DNA of 64,000 bases from Malus domestica (lineage: Eukaryota > Streptophyta > Magnoliopsida > Rosales > Rosaceae): NCBI RefSeq assembly GCF_042453785.1, contig NC_091670.1, positions 40,621,501 to 40,685,500 on the forward strand. Reading direction: 5' to 3'. The translations under genes and the position numbers were made by a program. The notes below the pieces were generated by a model. That model made no database searches. It had not been told where the DNA came from and saw nothing but the letters and a program-made list of their open reading frames with translations. Below are positions 23,931-37,000 of the stretch, piece after piece (within the stretch, counting starts at the first letter, position 1; each line of letters begins with the position of its first letter).

Positions 23931-25042
23931 TATTAATAAAATGGAAAACTAATGAAAAGGGCTTGAAAATATTGAGTTTTAATGATAAGGACAAAATAAA
24001 GGGTAAAGTGAATAATACCATGATTGACTTTTTAGTGTAAAAATATGATTTTTCGTTAAAGTAAACAATACTGGGAGCTTTTCGTTAAAGTTCTCGTAAT
24101 AAAAAGGCTACAACAAGATACAAAAGGCAGTCCAAAGTAACCAAGTACAAGTAAAGCTACAACAAAGAAAATACGATGAAAAGGCCCAAAAGTAGCCGGC
24201 TTACAACAAGGAAAACCTAGATCTGGAATACTATTTGCTTCCACCGAACAACTGCGCTTCCATAAAAAAGTCGCCATCACCACCAAGAAGAACTCATGAA
24301 ATGACTGAATGAACAAAAAGGAGGGTGAGCAAGCCACCCGCGCAAAAAGCGCTCCCATAGTTCTACCAGATAGTGCTAATAAGACTTTAATAACTACCCA
24401 AAACCAAAGCGCGTCGCCAAGGAGAGGCACCTAGGCCGAGTTGCAAAGGTTGGTGGTTGAAGACTCGCAACGGAAACCAACATTTGGGCAAAAGTGCGGC
24501 ATGAAAGTTTAAAATCTGAGACAAGAACCGGAAAATTGAGACAAAGCTCAAGGAAATAAAAAAACCAAGGCCGAAGTGAGAAAACACATAAGCTAAAGCG
24601 ACAATAGAGAGGGAGGAGAAGTTGGGGTTGGTAAGGAAGATTGGAAGTGGGGTTGCCACCGATTCCCCCCTAAAAATAGAAGTCAAATGCACTTTATTAA
24701 TTTTATTTTTTTGTTGCACACATCACCTTATTTTTATGGTTTAGGTTGAGCGTCAAACACGGGACCTTAGTTACAGACATGAACAATCATAACTGATTGA
24801 GCTACAAGTCTTTAACGACAATTTGTTAATTTTAAAATACGTACGCTAGTACTTTTTCACTTCTCTCTCTCACTTCTCTCTCTCATACTTACAAAATGTC
24901 GAACTTTGCAACAGAGGATCGAAATTACGATACATGCTAAGAAACAAAATGCAGAACATATTATTTGGCCAGAACAAAAATATGATACACGCCGAGGCGG
25001 AGTATGCAACACATATTTGTTCTAGGAGTAAATTAGATGCAG
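23931..25042. other. Intergenic between gypsy element and APC4 3' end
   Basis: It contains a copy of an AT-rich repeat (about 23941-24098) also present at 43253-43408 and 62348-62507. The rest, 24100-24900, has only overlapping low-complexity ORFs on the minus strand with no recognisable domain. APC4 3' UTR sequence should lie just below 25043. Confidence 0.4.
23941..24098 (+). repeat. AT-rich dispersed repeat, copy 1
   Basis: Starts about 10 bp after the gypsy target duplication. Blocks ACTAATGAAAA, AATGATAAGGACAAAATAAA and ACCATGATTGACTTTTTAGT are shared with the copies at 43253 (inverted) and 62348. Confidence 0.7.
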
Positions 25043-28000
25043 TCACTCTGCATCTGAGACTTCATCTTCGTCTTCATCCAGAATGTAGACCAAGGCACGT
25101 TTTCTTGCAGCGAAAACACAGGCCACGCCTCTTGATGCTGTTACAGTAAAATTCATCCGAAATTTCATAAGAAAAAAAAAATGAAGAACTCTCATGTTCA
25201 ATTGAAACTACGAGGATGAAGTGAGAATAATTCGAGACACGGGTGATAGAACTTGTTTGATTTGAAGTAAGAAACAGTTTTTAGAACTTACAGCTGACTG
25301 CGAGGGGTGCAACGATGGAGTGAGGTATATTGCGCACCTTCTCATTCTCCATTTCCAGGTGAACAACAGAGTCCTGAATATACACATTTGAGCAGTAGTA
25401 TCATATATGCCGCAGAGCAACTTGGGAACAGAAATCTAGAGTTATGGCATCTTTTCGTTTTAAGTAATATAACACAATGAATGCACGAGGGAGCAAAGAT
25501 CAGAATTACCTTTAGTTGATGCAACGTCCAATAGTTTAGACCTGTGGATCTTGAGATCGATACAAATGGAAGGTCATCTGTTTGCACAATCATCATAGAG
25601 GCGTCTCCAGAACTTTCAGAAGCGGCGGTTGTTTCATTTAATAACAAAACAATCTGACTTTCCTGTTAGAAGTAAAAGCAGTTTATGAAACATTCCAGAA
25701 AAGGAAAATAAAATGACGGTATATGATCAGTTTAGGTCTCTACCTTATATAAGGAAAGATCCATGCAGTAATAACCAGCAGGGACCCCCAACAATACAGC
25801 TTCTAATGAAGTATAGCCCTTGTTTACACTGCTCGAGTCATGCATAAACCCTTTCACTATTCCTATACAATTTGCAATTCCGGAGAGAGACTCATCTGGT
25901 ATTTGGAAAGATATGTAATCGAGAAACAAGTGTTCACTCTGACAAGAAGAGACCGATTGGGAGGCATCCTATAGAATAGGAATAAAAGAACCGATGTTAT
26001 CGATAGTGAATTCAAATTGATTTTACTGAATCACAGGATTCAAGTTAAAAACTTCCCGAACTGCAAAACCAATAAGTACCTCATAATACGATACTGAAAC
26101 AGGAATGGTGGTTGACAAAGATGATGACAAAGGTGGAAGAGGGCAAAGCGGCAATAAATCCTTGCACAGTATCTTTCTTGATATTGTTGTAAAGGGCATC
26201 AGAAAAGCCTCCTTGAAACTATAAGACCAAGGGGCATCTGTAAATTGAAATTGAAAAGGCAGTACCAATGTATGCATGCTCATATCCGTGTGTGTGCAGT
26301 GCACCCTTGCCTGTTTTTGTTAGTGACTCAATGCTAAGTTAAACAAGCAGGATTTCACTTTCCTTTTTATTATTTCTGTCATCATAAATTAGCATTTTGA
26401 GGAACCCAAGTGTTGGCATTTACAGAGGGATATAGTATCATTTGCTCCAATGTTCATAGATGAGGGCCATGGAAATCTGCATACCTAGACTCCATCTGCT
26501 GGGATTCCTTTGCTAATGTCCTTTGCAGATATCCAAAATCTGAAAATCCCCCAAACTGAACCAGTTCTTTAACTCTTTGCATTGTTTCCCTGAAAACAAT
26601 ACAACTTCATCTTGGTTAGAGATACAAAAAGAGAATTGAAATACTTGTATAATTGCCAACATGCAAGCACACGTCCATTGTTTTCACATGCACATATATG
26701 CATAAGACATGTACATAACATACGGTGTTATTAATTTGGATGTGGTCCGCAGGCAATAAGAATATTAGATATCAAGCCATCTCCAGCTATACAACATAGA
26801 CGGCTACAGAGAAGCCATTATGCATAAAAGATATACATGATACATTAGAATAATTGCGAAACTGTTTGCAATGCAGACAAGATTTAGAAATAACTTACAA
26901 ACCAATATCGATATGGTGATCGGCTTCTGATGCTTCCAGCAACTGCTTGACAGGATCTTGGTCATATAAAAACTTCAAGAATATAACGACAAGTTCACTG
27001 CCAAAACCTAAAGTATGAGTAAAAGGATATATGCTGGTAGCAAACAAAACACAGAGGAAAGTGTAACACATACCTATTGTACAGTAGAAGATGGTGATCG
27101 CTTGGTTCTGACATAAGTAACTTTATACATTTCAAGAGCCAGTTGAAGAAATTTGAAAACTGAAAGAAAAGACATTATAATTTAGTAATGAAGAAAGAAA
27201 CTGTCCTCCCTTTCATTTTTATTACAGTATAAACCTCAAGCAAACCTGCTGCACAACAGTTGACAGCACCCTGATAAATCGTTCAACTTGTAAAAGTATC
27301 ATCCCAGCTTTTTCTGTTGCATTATTGATGAGTGTCTCATCCAAACCAATTCCCTGATATCGTGCTCGCCATCTTGAAAGGCCTCTTAATTCTCCCATCC
27401 TGAATGCAATAATTTCTGCAGCAGGCTAAAAAAGGGTAAACCATGTTTAGTTTCTGCCCAAGTCCTCTGATGGAAGGAACATTAGAAAATAGGATCACAT
27501 ATATTAGGCGTTTGTAACCAACAAAAATATAATTGAGACTTCACAATGGTAATCGACGTTTCCTTTTTCTGCCTATCAGTTCCATATCCATCTATTAGAA
27601 ACATTGTATTCTGAATTCTGATATAGTTACTGATCACAGATCATGTAACCTTTTGTAAAAAATGATACGCAGAGAAAGTACAACAAAAAACAGTTGCTCC
27701 TAACAAGAAAATATTGCATCCACTGCAAGGGCTAACTAGCACCTGGAGATGATTTAGGACAATAAGCTGGAGTTCTTTTCCGGCACCACAAACAGCCTTT
27801 GACACACGCTTCACGCCCTATGAGTAAAAAAGCTTTGTTGAATTCACAATGTCATCATATACACATTGCTCAGTGTGATACTAAATCTCGATGTTAAAAT
27901 AGGATGTTACATAGCACTAAGCTTACCACTTCACCAAGAGAGTTAACAAGAAATTGATGAACAGGTGGACTAGTCCTTGCACCACCTAAAAGACTCAAAA

Positions 28001-31000
28001 ACTCCTCCTGGGGACAAGAGTCAAGTCCTGTATACAAATGGTACAAACTGTATGAATGGAAGAATCATATAACCAAGAATTACATCAACAAAGTGGGACA
28101 TCGCAGCATCCAGAAATTACCATGGTCAACAATCAGATTAGATAGAGAATCAAACTTTTCATGGAAAGTGTGCATAGCATCAGACCACTGCTTGTGCATA
28201 ACTGAAAGTGATGCCCGAATAACCTCCACCAATTCCTCAATGTTAGACGCTTGTTGAGCCACTTGGTGAAGCTCATTTTTCCTACAATGAGAATTACAGT
28301 CATAACAACAACAACAACAACAACAACAACAAAGCCTTTTCCCACTAAGTGGGGTCGGCTATATGAATCCTAGAACGCCATTGCGCTCGGTTTTGTGTCA
28401 TGTCCTCCGTTAGATCCAAGTACTCAAGTCTTTTCTTAGGGTCTCTTCCAAAGTTTTCCTAGGTCTTCCTCTACCCCTTCGGCCCTGAACCTCTGTCCCG
28501 TAGTCACATTTTCGAACCGGAGCGTCAGTAGGCCTTCTTTGCACATGTCCAAACCACCGGAACCGATTTTCTCTCATATTTCCTTCAATTTTGGCTACTC
28601 CTACTTTACCTCGGATAACCTCATTCCCAATCTTATCCTTTCTCGTGCGCCCATACATCCCACGAAGCATCCTCATCTCCGCTACACCCATTTTGTGTAC
28701 GTTGATGCTTCACTGCCCAACATTCTGTGCCATACAACATCGCTGGCCTTATTGCCGTCCTATAAAATTTTCCCTTGAGCTTCAGTGGCCTACGACGGTC
28801 ACACAACACGCCGGATGCACTCTTACACTTCATCCATCCAGCTTGTATTCTATGGTTGAGATCTCCATCTAATTCTCCGTTCTCTTGCAAGATAGATCCT
28901 AGGTAGCGAAAACGGTCACTTTTTGTGATCTTCGCTAGATTGCTCCGGTCATTAGTGTAGATAAGTATATAAATGGATAGAGATAGGAAAGCAAACACAA
29001 GATGTACGTGGTTCACCCAGATTGGCTACGTCCACGGAATAGAGGAGTTCTCATTAATTGTGAAGGGTTTACACAAAAGCAAACACAAGATGTACGTGGT
29101 TCACCCAGATTGGCTACGTCCACGGAATAGAAGAGTTCTCATTAATTGCGAAGGGTTTACACAAGTACATAGGTTCAAGCTCTCCTTTAGTGAGTACAAG
29201 TGAATGATTTAGTACAAATGACATTAGGAAATATTGTGGGAGAATGATCTCGTAGCCACGAAACTTCTAAGTACCGGAGTGTGGTATCGTCTTGACTTGC
29301 CTTATCTGTCTCATAGGTAGATGTGGCATCTTCTCTGGAAGTACTCTTCCTCCATCCAGGGGTGGTATCTGTAACTGGTGGAGATGCACAAGGTAATGTA
29401 TCAATTTCACTTGAAGCTTACTTGTAGTTTCATGCTTGGTCAAGCGCGATACAAACCATGTAGTAGGAGTTCCCCAAGTCGCCGAGCTAGGGGATCTGCT
29501 GAAAGAGGTGACAGACAAGGTAAGCAATCAGAGCTCCGGCTGATTGTTCACATTCTCCCTATCTTGCAGGCAGCATGAAGGATAAAGAGAAGAAAAATGA
29601 GGAGAGATGATATGGGATACTTTTGCTTTTGAAGAAGTAACTTTCCACAGGCTTATTCTTGAACTGGGCTGGAGGGTTTTCTGGTTTCCTCCAGAGTATA
29701 AGGCCGACTGAAGAATTTGAGGGTCAAAACAAGTCCATCAAATCTAGAGTACGTTCGACCCTGCTGATATGGGATACTTTTGCTTTTGACAGAGTAGTGG
29801 ATGTATCGGCACGTGTGCTGTTACGCTTGTCTCCACATGCTTCCTTGTATCCTTCTCACTTGCCCTATTTGTTCCTCAGGCAAATGCGGTATCTTCCCTG
29901 GAAGCATAAGATGTTGAAGATGAGTACTCGAGAGCAATGCCAGGTAAGTAATCAGGTAAGGGGTTCCAGGCAGTCAGTTCCTGGCTGGAAGCTTGATTCC
30001 AAGTGCTGACTGATTGCTCTCTTTCTCCTTGTCTTGCAGGTAAGAACAAGGCCAAAGGAAAAGACAGGGAAAAAGCATGATATGGGATACTCTTGCTTTT
30101 AACCCTGATGATATGAGATATTCTTGCTCTAGTATAGCTTGTTTACAAAGGTATTATCGGGGGGAAAGAAAGCTGAATATTTCGAAAGGCTTCGTTGGGA
30201 ATGCCCTCTCAGATAAGAGAAAGGGTTGAGCATTTTTGCAGCTCTGCCTGTCCGTTAGGGATGGAGGTCGACATATATAGGAGTCTCCCTAACATCAAGT
30301 AATAATGCTATTCCTTTACCCTGCTTGGTTATAGCACGGTAGTGGGAGCTGCCAGCTTCACATGTTTTAACTCTGTCAGAGCACTTTGAAAAAGTGGTCT
30401 GTGGTATCTGGAAAGCTGATGTTGCGTGTGAAGATTACAGACAAGCTTTATCCAAGGAGATCCAGCTCTTGAAGTTGGGAAAGTGGTGCCTCTTCGATTT
30501 TCGAACAAGCAATCTTGTCGGGGATCTGGCTCTCGAGATTCGGAGAACGATGCCTCTTCGATTTTTGAGAAAGCAATCTTGCTGGGGGTCTGGCTCTCGA
30601 GATTCGGAGAGCGGTGTCTCTTCGATTTTTGAGAAAGTAATCATGTTGAGAGTCTGGCTCTCGAGATTCGGAGGGCGGTGCCTCTTCGATTTTGGAGCAA
30701 GCAATCTTGTTGGGAGTGTTTTCTCGAATGTGAGTAAAGGTTGGGCGTGTTTGCTAGTCTACCTTGCCACGAAGCACAGAGGTTGACACACAGGGACTTT
30801 CCAATTATCCAGCAGTGGTACTGTTCCTTTACCCTCTCTTCGATTTTTGAGAAAGTAATCATGTTGGAAGTCTGGCTCTCGAGATTCGGAGGGCGGTGCC
30901 TCTTCAATTTTGGAGCAAGCAATCTTGTTGGGAGTGTTTTCTCGAATGTGAGTACAGGTTGGGCATGTTTGCTAGTCTACCTTGCCACGAAGCACAGAGG

Positions 31001-34000
31001 TTGACACACCGGGACTTTCCAATTATCCAGCAGTGGTACTGTTCCTTTACCCTTGTGGGTAATAATATGGTAGCTAGACCTTCAAAATTTATGTGTTTAA
31101 ACTTTGTTAGTGTTGTTTTTTTGCAATTCTTTTACCCTTCTTGGTCAGAGCGATGTAGTGGGAGCTGCAAGCTTCACGTGTCTCAACTTTGTCAGAGAAC
31201 TTTGGCAAAGTTATCTGTGGTACCCATGAGCTACTGTTGCGTGTGGGAAGTGGGTGATTGAACAGTACGATTCATGTGCTTTCTACTTCGTCAGAAATCT
31301 TCGACAGAATGCCCATAATTTCCGCAAAGCTGAGTGTGCGTGTGACAGGTGCTGACAAGGCTGGAAAAGTAGGTGCCTCTTCGATTTCTGAGATCGGCCC
31401 TCGTGGTCTCTGAGCATCCCAGCTTTTGAGAAAGCAAGCCTCTTCGATTTCTGAGATCGGCCTTCATGGTCTTTGAGCAGCCCAACTTTTGAGAAAGCAA
31501 ACGCCTCTTCGATTTCTGAGATCGACCCTCGTGGTCTCTGAGCAGCCCAGCTTTTGAGAAAGCAAACACCTCTTCGATTTCTGAGCAGGCGCCTTTTCGA
31601 TTTCTGAAGCTTCGTCGAGTGCAGATTTTTATAGGGGCTGACATTAAGTTCCAAAGCACACTTGAATATCCACCAGTAGAAGCTCCATTCTTGCACTTCT
31701 AAGATCTTGATTTGTCCGACCTCTTCTCTCGTCAACACCTTTGAAAATGTCTGGCCCCTCCGACCGTCGTTTTGACTTGAACCTTGTTGAAGAGGCAGCC
31801 CTGCCTTCTCCAGACAACATATGGCGCCCATCCTTCGTCTCCCCTACTGGTCCTCTTACCGTTGGGGATTCCGTGATGAAGAATGATATGACCGCTGCGG
31901 TAGTGGCCAGGAACCTTCTCACTCCCAAAGATAACAGACTACTTTCCAAACGGTCTGATGAGTTGGCTGTTAAGGATTCTCTGGCTCTCAGTGTTCAGTG
32001 TGCAGGTTCTGTGTCTAATATGGCCCAACGCCTATTTGCTCGAACCCGCCAAGTTGAATCATTGGCGGCTGAAGTGATGAGTCTCAAACAGGAGATTAGA
32101 GGGCTCAAGCATGAGAATAAACAGTTGCACCGGCTCGCACATGACTATGCTACAAACATGAAGAGGAAGCTTGACCAGATGAAGGAATCTGATGGTCAGG
32201 TTTTACTTGATCATCAGAGATTTGTGGGTTTGTTCCAAAGGCATTTATTGCCTTCGTCTTCTGGGGCTGTACCGCGTAATGAAGCTCCAAATGATCAACC
32301 TCTGATGCCTCCTCCTTCTAGGGTTTTGTCCAGTACTGAGGCTCCGAATGATCCTCCTCCGGTGCCTTCTCTTTCTGGGGCTCTACCGACTGCTGAGACT
32401 TCTCCTAAGCAACCTTTGTGAAGGCTCCCTCTTGTTTGTTTATTTTGACTCAAGTATATGTACATATTTGTAACTTATCGGGGATATCAATAAATAAGCT
32501 TTCCTTCATTTCAACGTATTGTGTTAAATACACCAAAGCCTTCTTCGCTAAGTTCTTTGAATTTTCTTTTGTTGAAGCTTGTATGTTGAAGCTTTGTGAG
32601 TGGAGCATATAGGTTGAGGTAGTGTTCCCTTAATTTCCCGAGTGAGGAAAACTTCTTGGTTGGAGACTTGGAAAATCCAAGTCACTGAGTGGGATCGGCT
32701 ATATGAATCTTAGAACGCCATTGTGTTCTGTCCTGTGTCATGTCCTCCGTTAGATCCAAGTACTCTAAGTCTTTTCTTAGGGTCTCTTCCAAAGTTTTCC
32801 TAGGTCTTCCTCTGCCCCTTCGGCCCTAAACCTCTGTTCCATAGTCGCATCTTCTAATCGGAGCGTCAGTATGCCTTCTTTGCACATGTCCAAACCACCG
32901 TAACCGATTTTCTCTCATCTTTCCTTCAATTTCGGCTACTCCTACTTTACCCTGGAAATCCTTATTCCTAATCTTATCCTTTCTCGTGTGCCCACACATC
33001 CAACGAAGCATCCTCATCTCCGCTACACCCATTTTGTGTACGTGTTGATGCTTCACCGCCCAACATTCTGTGCCATACAGCATCGCCGGCCTTATTGCCG
33101 TCCTATAAAATTTTTCCTTGAGCTTCAGTGGCATACGGCGATCACACAACACGCCGGATGCACTCTTCCACTTCATCCATCCAGCTTGTATTCTATGGTT
33201 GAGATCTCCATCTAATTCTCCGTTCTTTTGCAAGATAGATCCTAGGTAACGAAAACGGTCGCTCTTTGGTATTTCTTGATCTCCGATCCTCACCCCTAAC
33301 TCGTTTTGGCCTCCATTTGCACTGAACTTGCACTCCATATATTCTGTCTTTGATCGGCTTAGGCGAAGACCTTTAGATTCCAACACTTCTCTCCAAAGGT
33401 TAAGCTTTGCATTTACCCCTTCCTGAGTTTCATCTATCAACACTATATCGTCTGCGAAAAGCATACACCAAGGAATATCACCTTGAATATGTCCTGTTAA
33501 CTCATCCATTACCAACGCAAAAAGGTAAGGACTTAAGGATGAGCCTTGATGTAATCCTACAGTTATGGGAAAGCTTTCGGTTTGTCCTTCATGAGTTCTT
33601 ACGGCAGTCTTTGCTCCTTCATACATATCCTGTATAGCTTGGATATATGCTACTCGTACTCCTTTCTTCTCTAAAATCCTCCAAAGAATGTCTCTTGGGA
33701 CCCTATCATACGCTTTTTCCAAATCTATAAAGACCATGTGTAAATCCTTTTTCCCATCTCTATATCTTTCCATCAATCTTCGTAAGAGATAGATTGCCTC
33801 TATGGTTGAGCGCCCTGGCATGAACCCGAATTGGTTGTCCGAAACCCGTGTCTCTTGCCTCAATCTATGCTCAATGACTCTCTCCCAGAGCTTCATTGTA
33901 TGACTCATTAGCTTAATACCCCTATAGTTCATGCAATTTTGTACATCGCCCTTATTCTTGTAGATAGGCACCAAAGTGCTCATTCGCCACTCATTCGGCA

Positions 34001-37000
34001 TCTTCTTCGTTTTCAAAATCCTATTGAAAAGGTTAGTGAGCCATGTTATACCTGTCTCTCCCAAAACTTTCCACACTTCGATTGGTATATTGTCTGGGCC
34101 TACTGCTTTTCTATGCTTCATCTTCTTCAAAGCTACACCCACTTCTTCCTTCCGGATTCTACGATAAAAAGAGTAGTTTCTACACTCTTCTGAGTTACTC
34201 AACTCCCCTAAAGAAGCACTCCTTTCATGTCCTTCATTGAAAAGATTATGAAAATAACCTTTCCATCTGTCTTTAACCGCGTTCTCTGTAACAAGAACCT
34301 TTCCATCCTCATCCTTGATGCACCTCACTTGGTTTAGGTCCCTTGTCTTCTTGTCCCTTGCTCTAGCTAGTTTATAGATATCCAACTTTCCTTCTTTGGT
34401 ATCTAGTCGCTTATACATATCGTCATAAGCCGCTAACTTAGCTTCTCTCACAGCTTTCTTCGCCTCTTGCTTCGCTTTTCTATACCTTTCACCATTTTCA
34501 TCGGTCCTATCCTTGTATAAGGCTTTACAACATTCCTTCTTAGCCTTCACCTTTGCTTGTACCTCCTCATTCCACCACCAAGATTCCTTTTGGTGTGGGG
34601 CAAAGCCCTTGGACTCTCCTAATACCTCTTTTGCTACTTTTCGGATACAACTAGCCATGGAATCCCACATTTGGTTAGCTTCCCCCTCTCTATCCCACAC
34701 ACACTGGGTGATTACTTTCTCTTTGAAAATGGCTTGTTTTTCTTCTTTTAGATTCCACCATCTAGTCCTTGGGCACTTCCAAGTCTTGTTCTTTTTTCTC
34801 ACTCTTTTGATATGTACATCCATCACCAACAAGCGATGTTGATTAGCCACGCTCTCTCCTGGTATAACTTTGCAATCCTTACAAGTTATACGATCCCCTT
34901 TCCTCATTAGAAGAAAATCTATTTGTGTTTTTGACGACCCACTCTTGTAGGTGATCACATGTTCTTCTCTCTTCTTAAAGAAGGTGTTGGCTAAGAAGAG
35001 ATCATATGCCATTGCAAAATCCAAGATAGCTTCCCCATCCTCGTTTCTCTCCCCAAAACCATGGCCACCATGAAAACCTCCATAGTTGCCTGTCTCCCTG
35101 CCCACGTGTCCATTTAAATCTCCTCCTATAAATAACTTCTCTGTCTGAGCAATTCCTTGCACCAAGTCTCCAAGGTCTTCCCAAAATTTCTCCTTCGAAC
35201 TCGTATCCAACCCTACTTGAGGTGCGTACACACTAATCACATTGATAAGTTCTTGTCCTATTACAATCTTGATTGCCATGATTCTATCTCCTACCCTCTT
35301 GACATCTACAACATCTTGTGTCAAGGTCTTGTCCACGATGATGCCAACACCGTTTCTCGTTCTATTTGTGCCCGAATACCATAGTTTAAACCCTGAGTTT
35401 TCTAGATCCTTTGCCTTACGACCAACCCACTTAGTTTCTTGTAGGCACATAATATTTATCCTTCTCCTCACCATAACTTCTACTACTTCCATAGATTTTC
35501 CCGTCAAGGTTCCTATATTCCACGTTCCTAAACGCATTTTGCTCTCTTGAACTCTACCCTTCTGTCCTAGCTTCTTCACCCTTCCCCGTCTAATAGGATC
35601 AAAGTACTTCTTTTGTGTGTCCCGTGTAAAGTTGATAGGAGCATATGCTCCCAAACAACTTTGAGTGGAGTTGTTCGAAAAGAAGTTTCTATAGCCCCCT
35701 TGCTCATTTAACATTGCATCCGGGTGCCGATGGAGATACAGCGACCCTTGCTCACTTATCACTGTGCTCAGGCCACACAGCGCGCCACTTACGGGTGACG
35801 CCCTAGCTTTAGCGCGATTTCGTTCTGGATTCATTTTCATAAGGATTCGACGTGATCATGGAGTGCCGGCTGTCGACTACCTGACGCCCTCCCCCTCCTC
35901 CTTTATCCGGGCTTGGGACCGGCAATGTAAGATAAACTTACACGGCGGAGTTTTACAGTCATAAGCATATTTTAAATTGACAAGGGGATATCAATATACG
36001 AGTAGAAAAGATATTTAAACAAGGAAGCAGTACATAACATGACTGTATCATCCACATCTAAACTGATGTCAGAGCCCAAAATTTTACATGTAGAGCATAT
36101 CGATGAGATTGAAACATTGAACAAGAAAACAAGAGAAAAAGATGGTAAAGACTCATATACTATAACCAATATGGCAGCACAACTTCCTATACATATTAAA
36201 CAACCTGTCGTATACTGGGTTCTACAAGGAAAGTCACCTCTTCCAAAATATAGATGTATCAAGCACCATGCAGTGTAAGCCATGAATACCATGTTGAGTC
36301 ACTCGTCTGCTTTCTGATTCCTCCCTATCATCAGTCAATTCTCCTGAACATGTGACTATCAAATGACAAAGATCTTTCGACAAAGCAACCTAATAACAAC
36401 ATGTAAGAATATCAGCTTGATCTAGTAAATTTAATATAAGCTGTGAATAAACGGAAAATCCAGTAATCATGAAAATAATATTGTCAGATATAATCCTATA
36501 ACTTTGAGATTGTCCATACTAAAGATGAATTTACCTTGCAAACAGAAGCATTAAGAAGTCTGCACTCAGCTTTTGCATCCGTAAGTGGATTAGGAACACA
36601 AAAATTGTGTATGTTCTGGCACATATCCAGAGGCAGTCACATGACACATCAAACATAAATTAAAGTAAGTTTCACATAACTAAGCATCATCAACCCCAAC
36701 ACTTTATGACAATGGTTCAGAAGTTACTACTTACAATTTTCCCTATTGGAAAAATCCCAAATATACTAAAGCAAATGACTCCATCTTTGTCTCCACTACA
36801 CAGGATGTTAAAACGTTGCTGTGAAGAATTTGACAGCTCTTGAAATGAATCTTCACTATCATCTATGAAACCAGTATCTCCAGATACCAGTCCAGGCATC
36901 CGCGGAACTCTTGGAGGAGGTGGGAAGAAACGAGAAGTACGGTCTTCATATGTTGATATACTGCCGTGCTCATCCTATAATCAATATTTGAAAAAGGGAG

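Larger units (their letters stand above)
28925..32690 (-). mobile_element. Gypsy-derived fragment (LTR part plus 3' internal region) inside composite
   Basis: In inverted orientation to the 11418-23925 element, this holds part of an LTR (28925-29252, containing a tandem 88-bp duplication at 28991-29166). It then jumps to the internal 3' region, equivalent to about 20310-23330 of the full element, up to about 32690. gag, pol, the PBS, the second LTR and the outermost LTR ends are missing. It carries the intact version of the antisense ORF (31747-32421). Both ends abut LINE sequence. Confidence 0.85.

Noticed and set aside
24056-24719. Minus-strand hydrophobic ORFs between gypsy and APC4
   Set aside because: They overlap each other and a dispersed repeat, have no start context or similarity, and occur in AT-rich DNA.
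25732-25929. Separate small genes in the 25-28 kb region
   Set aside because: These frames are exons of APC4, which join with matching phases.
30394-31261. Several plus- and minus-strand ORFs in the gypsy fragment
   Set aside because: Their repeated, near-identical protein blocks come from the 64-bp and 218-bp DNA repeats, not from coding constraint.
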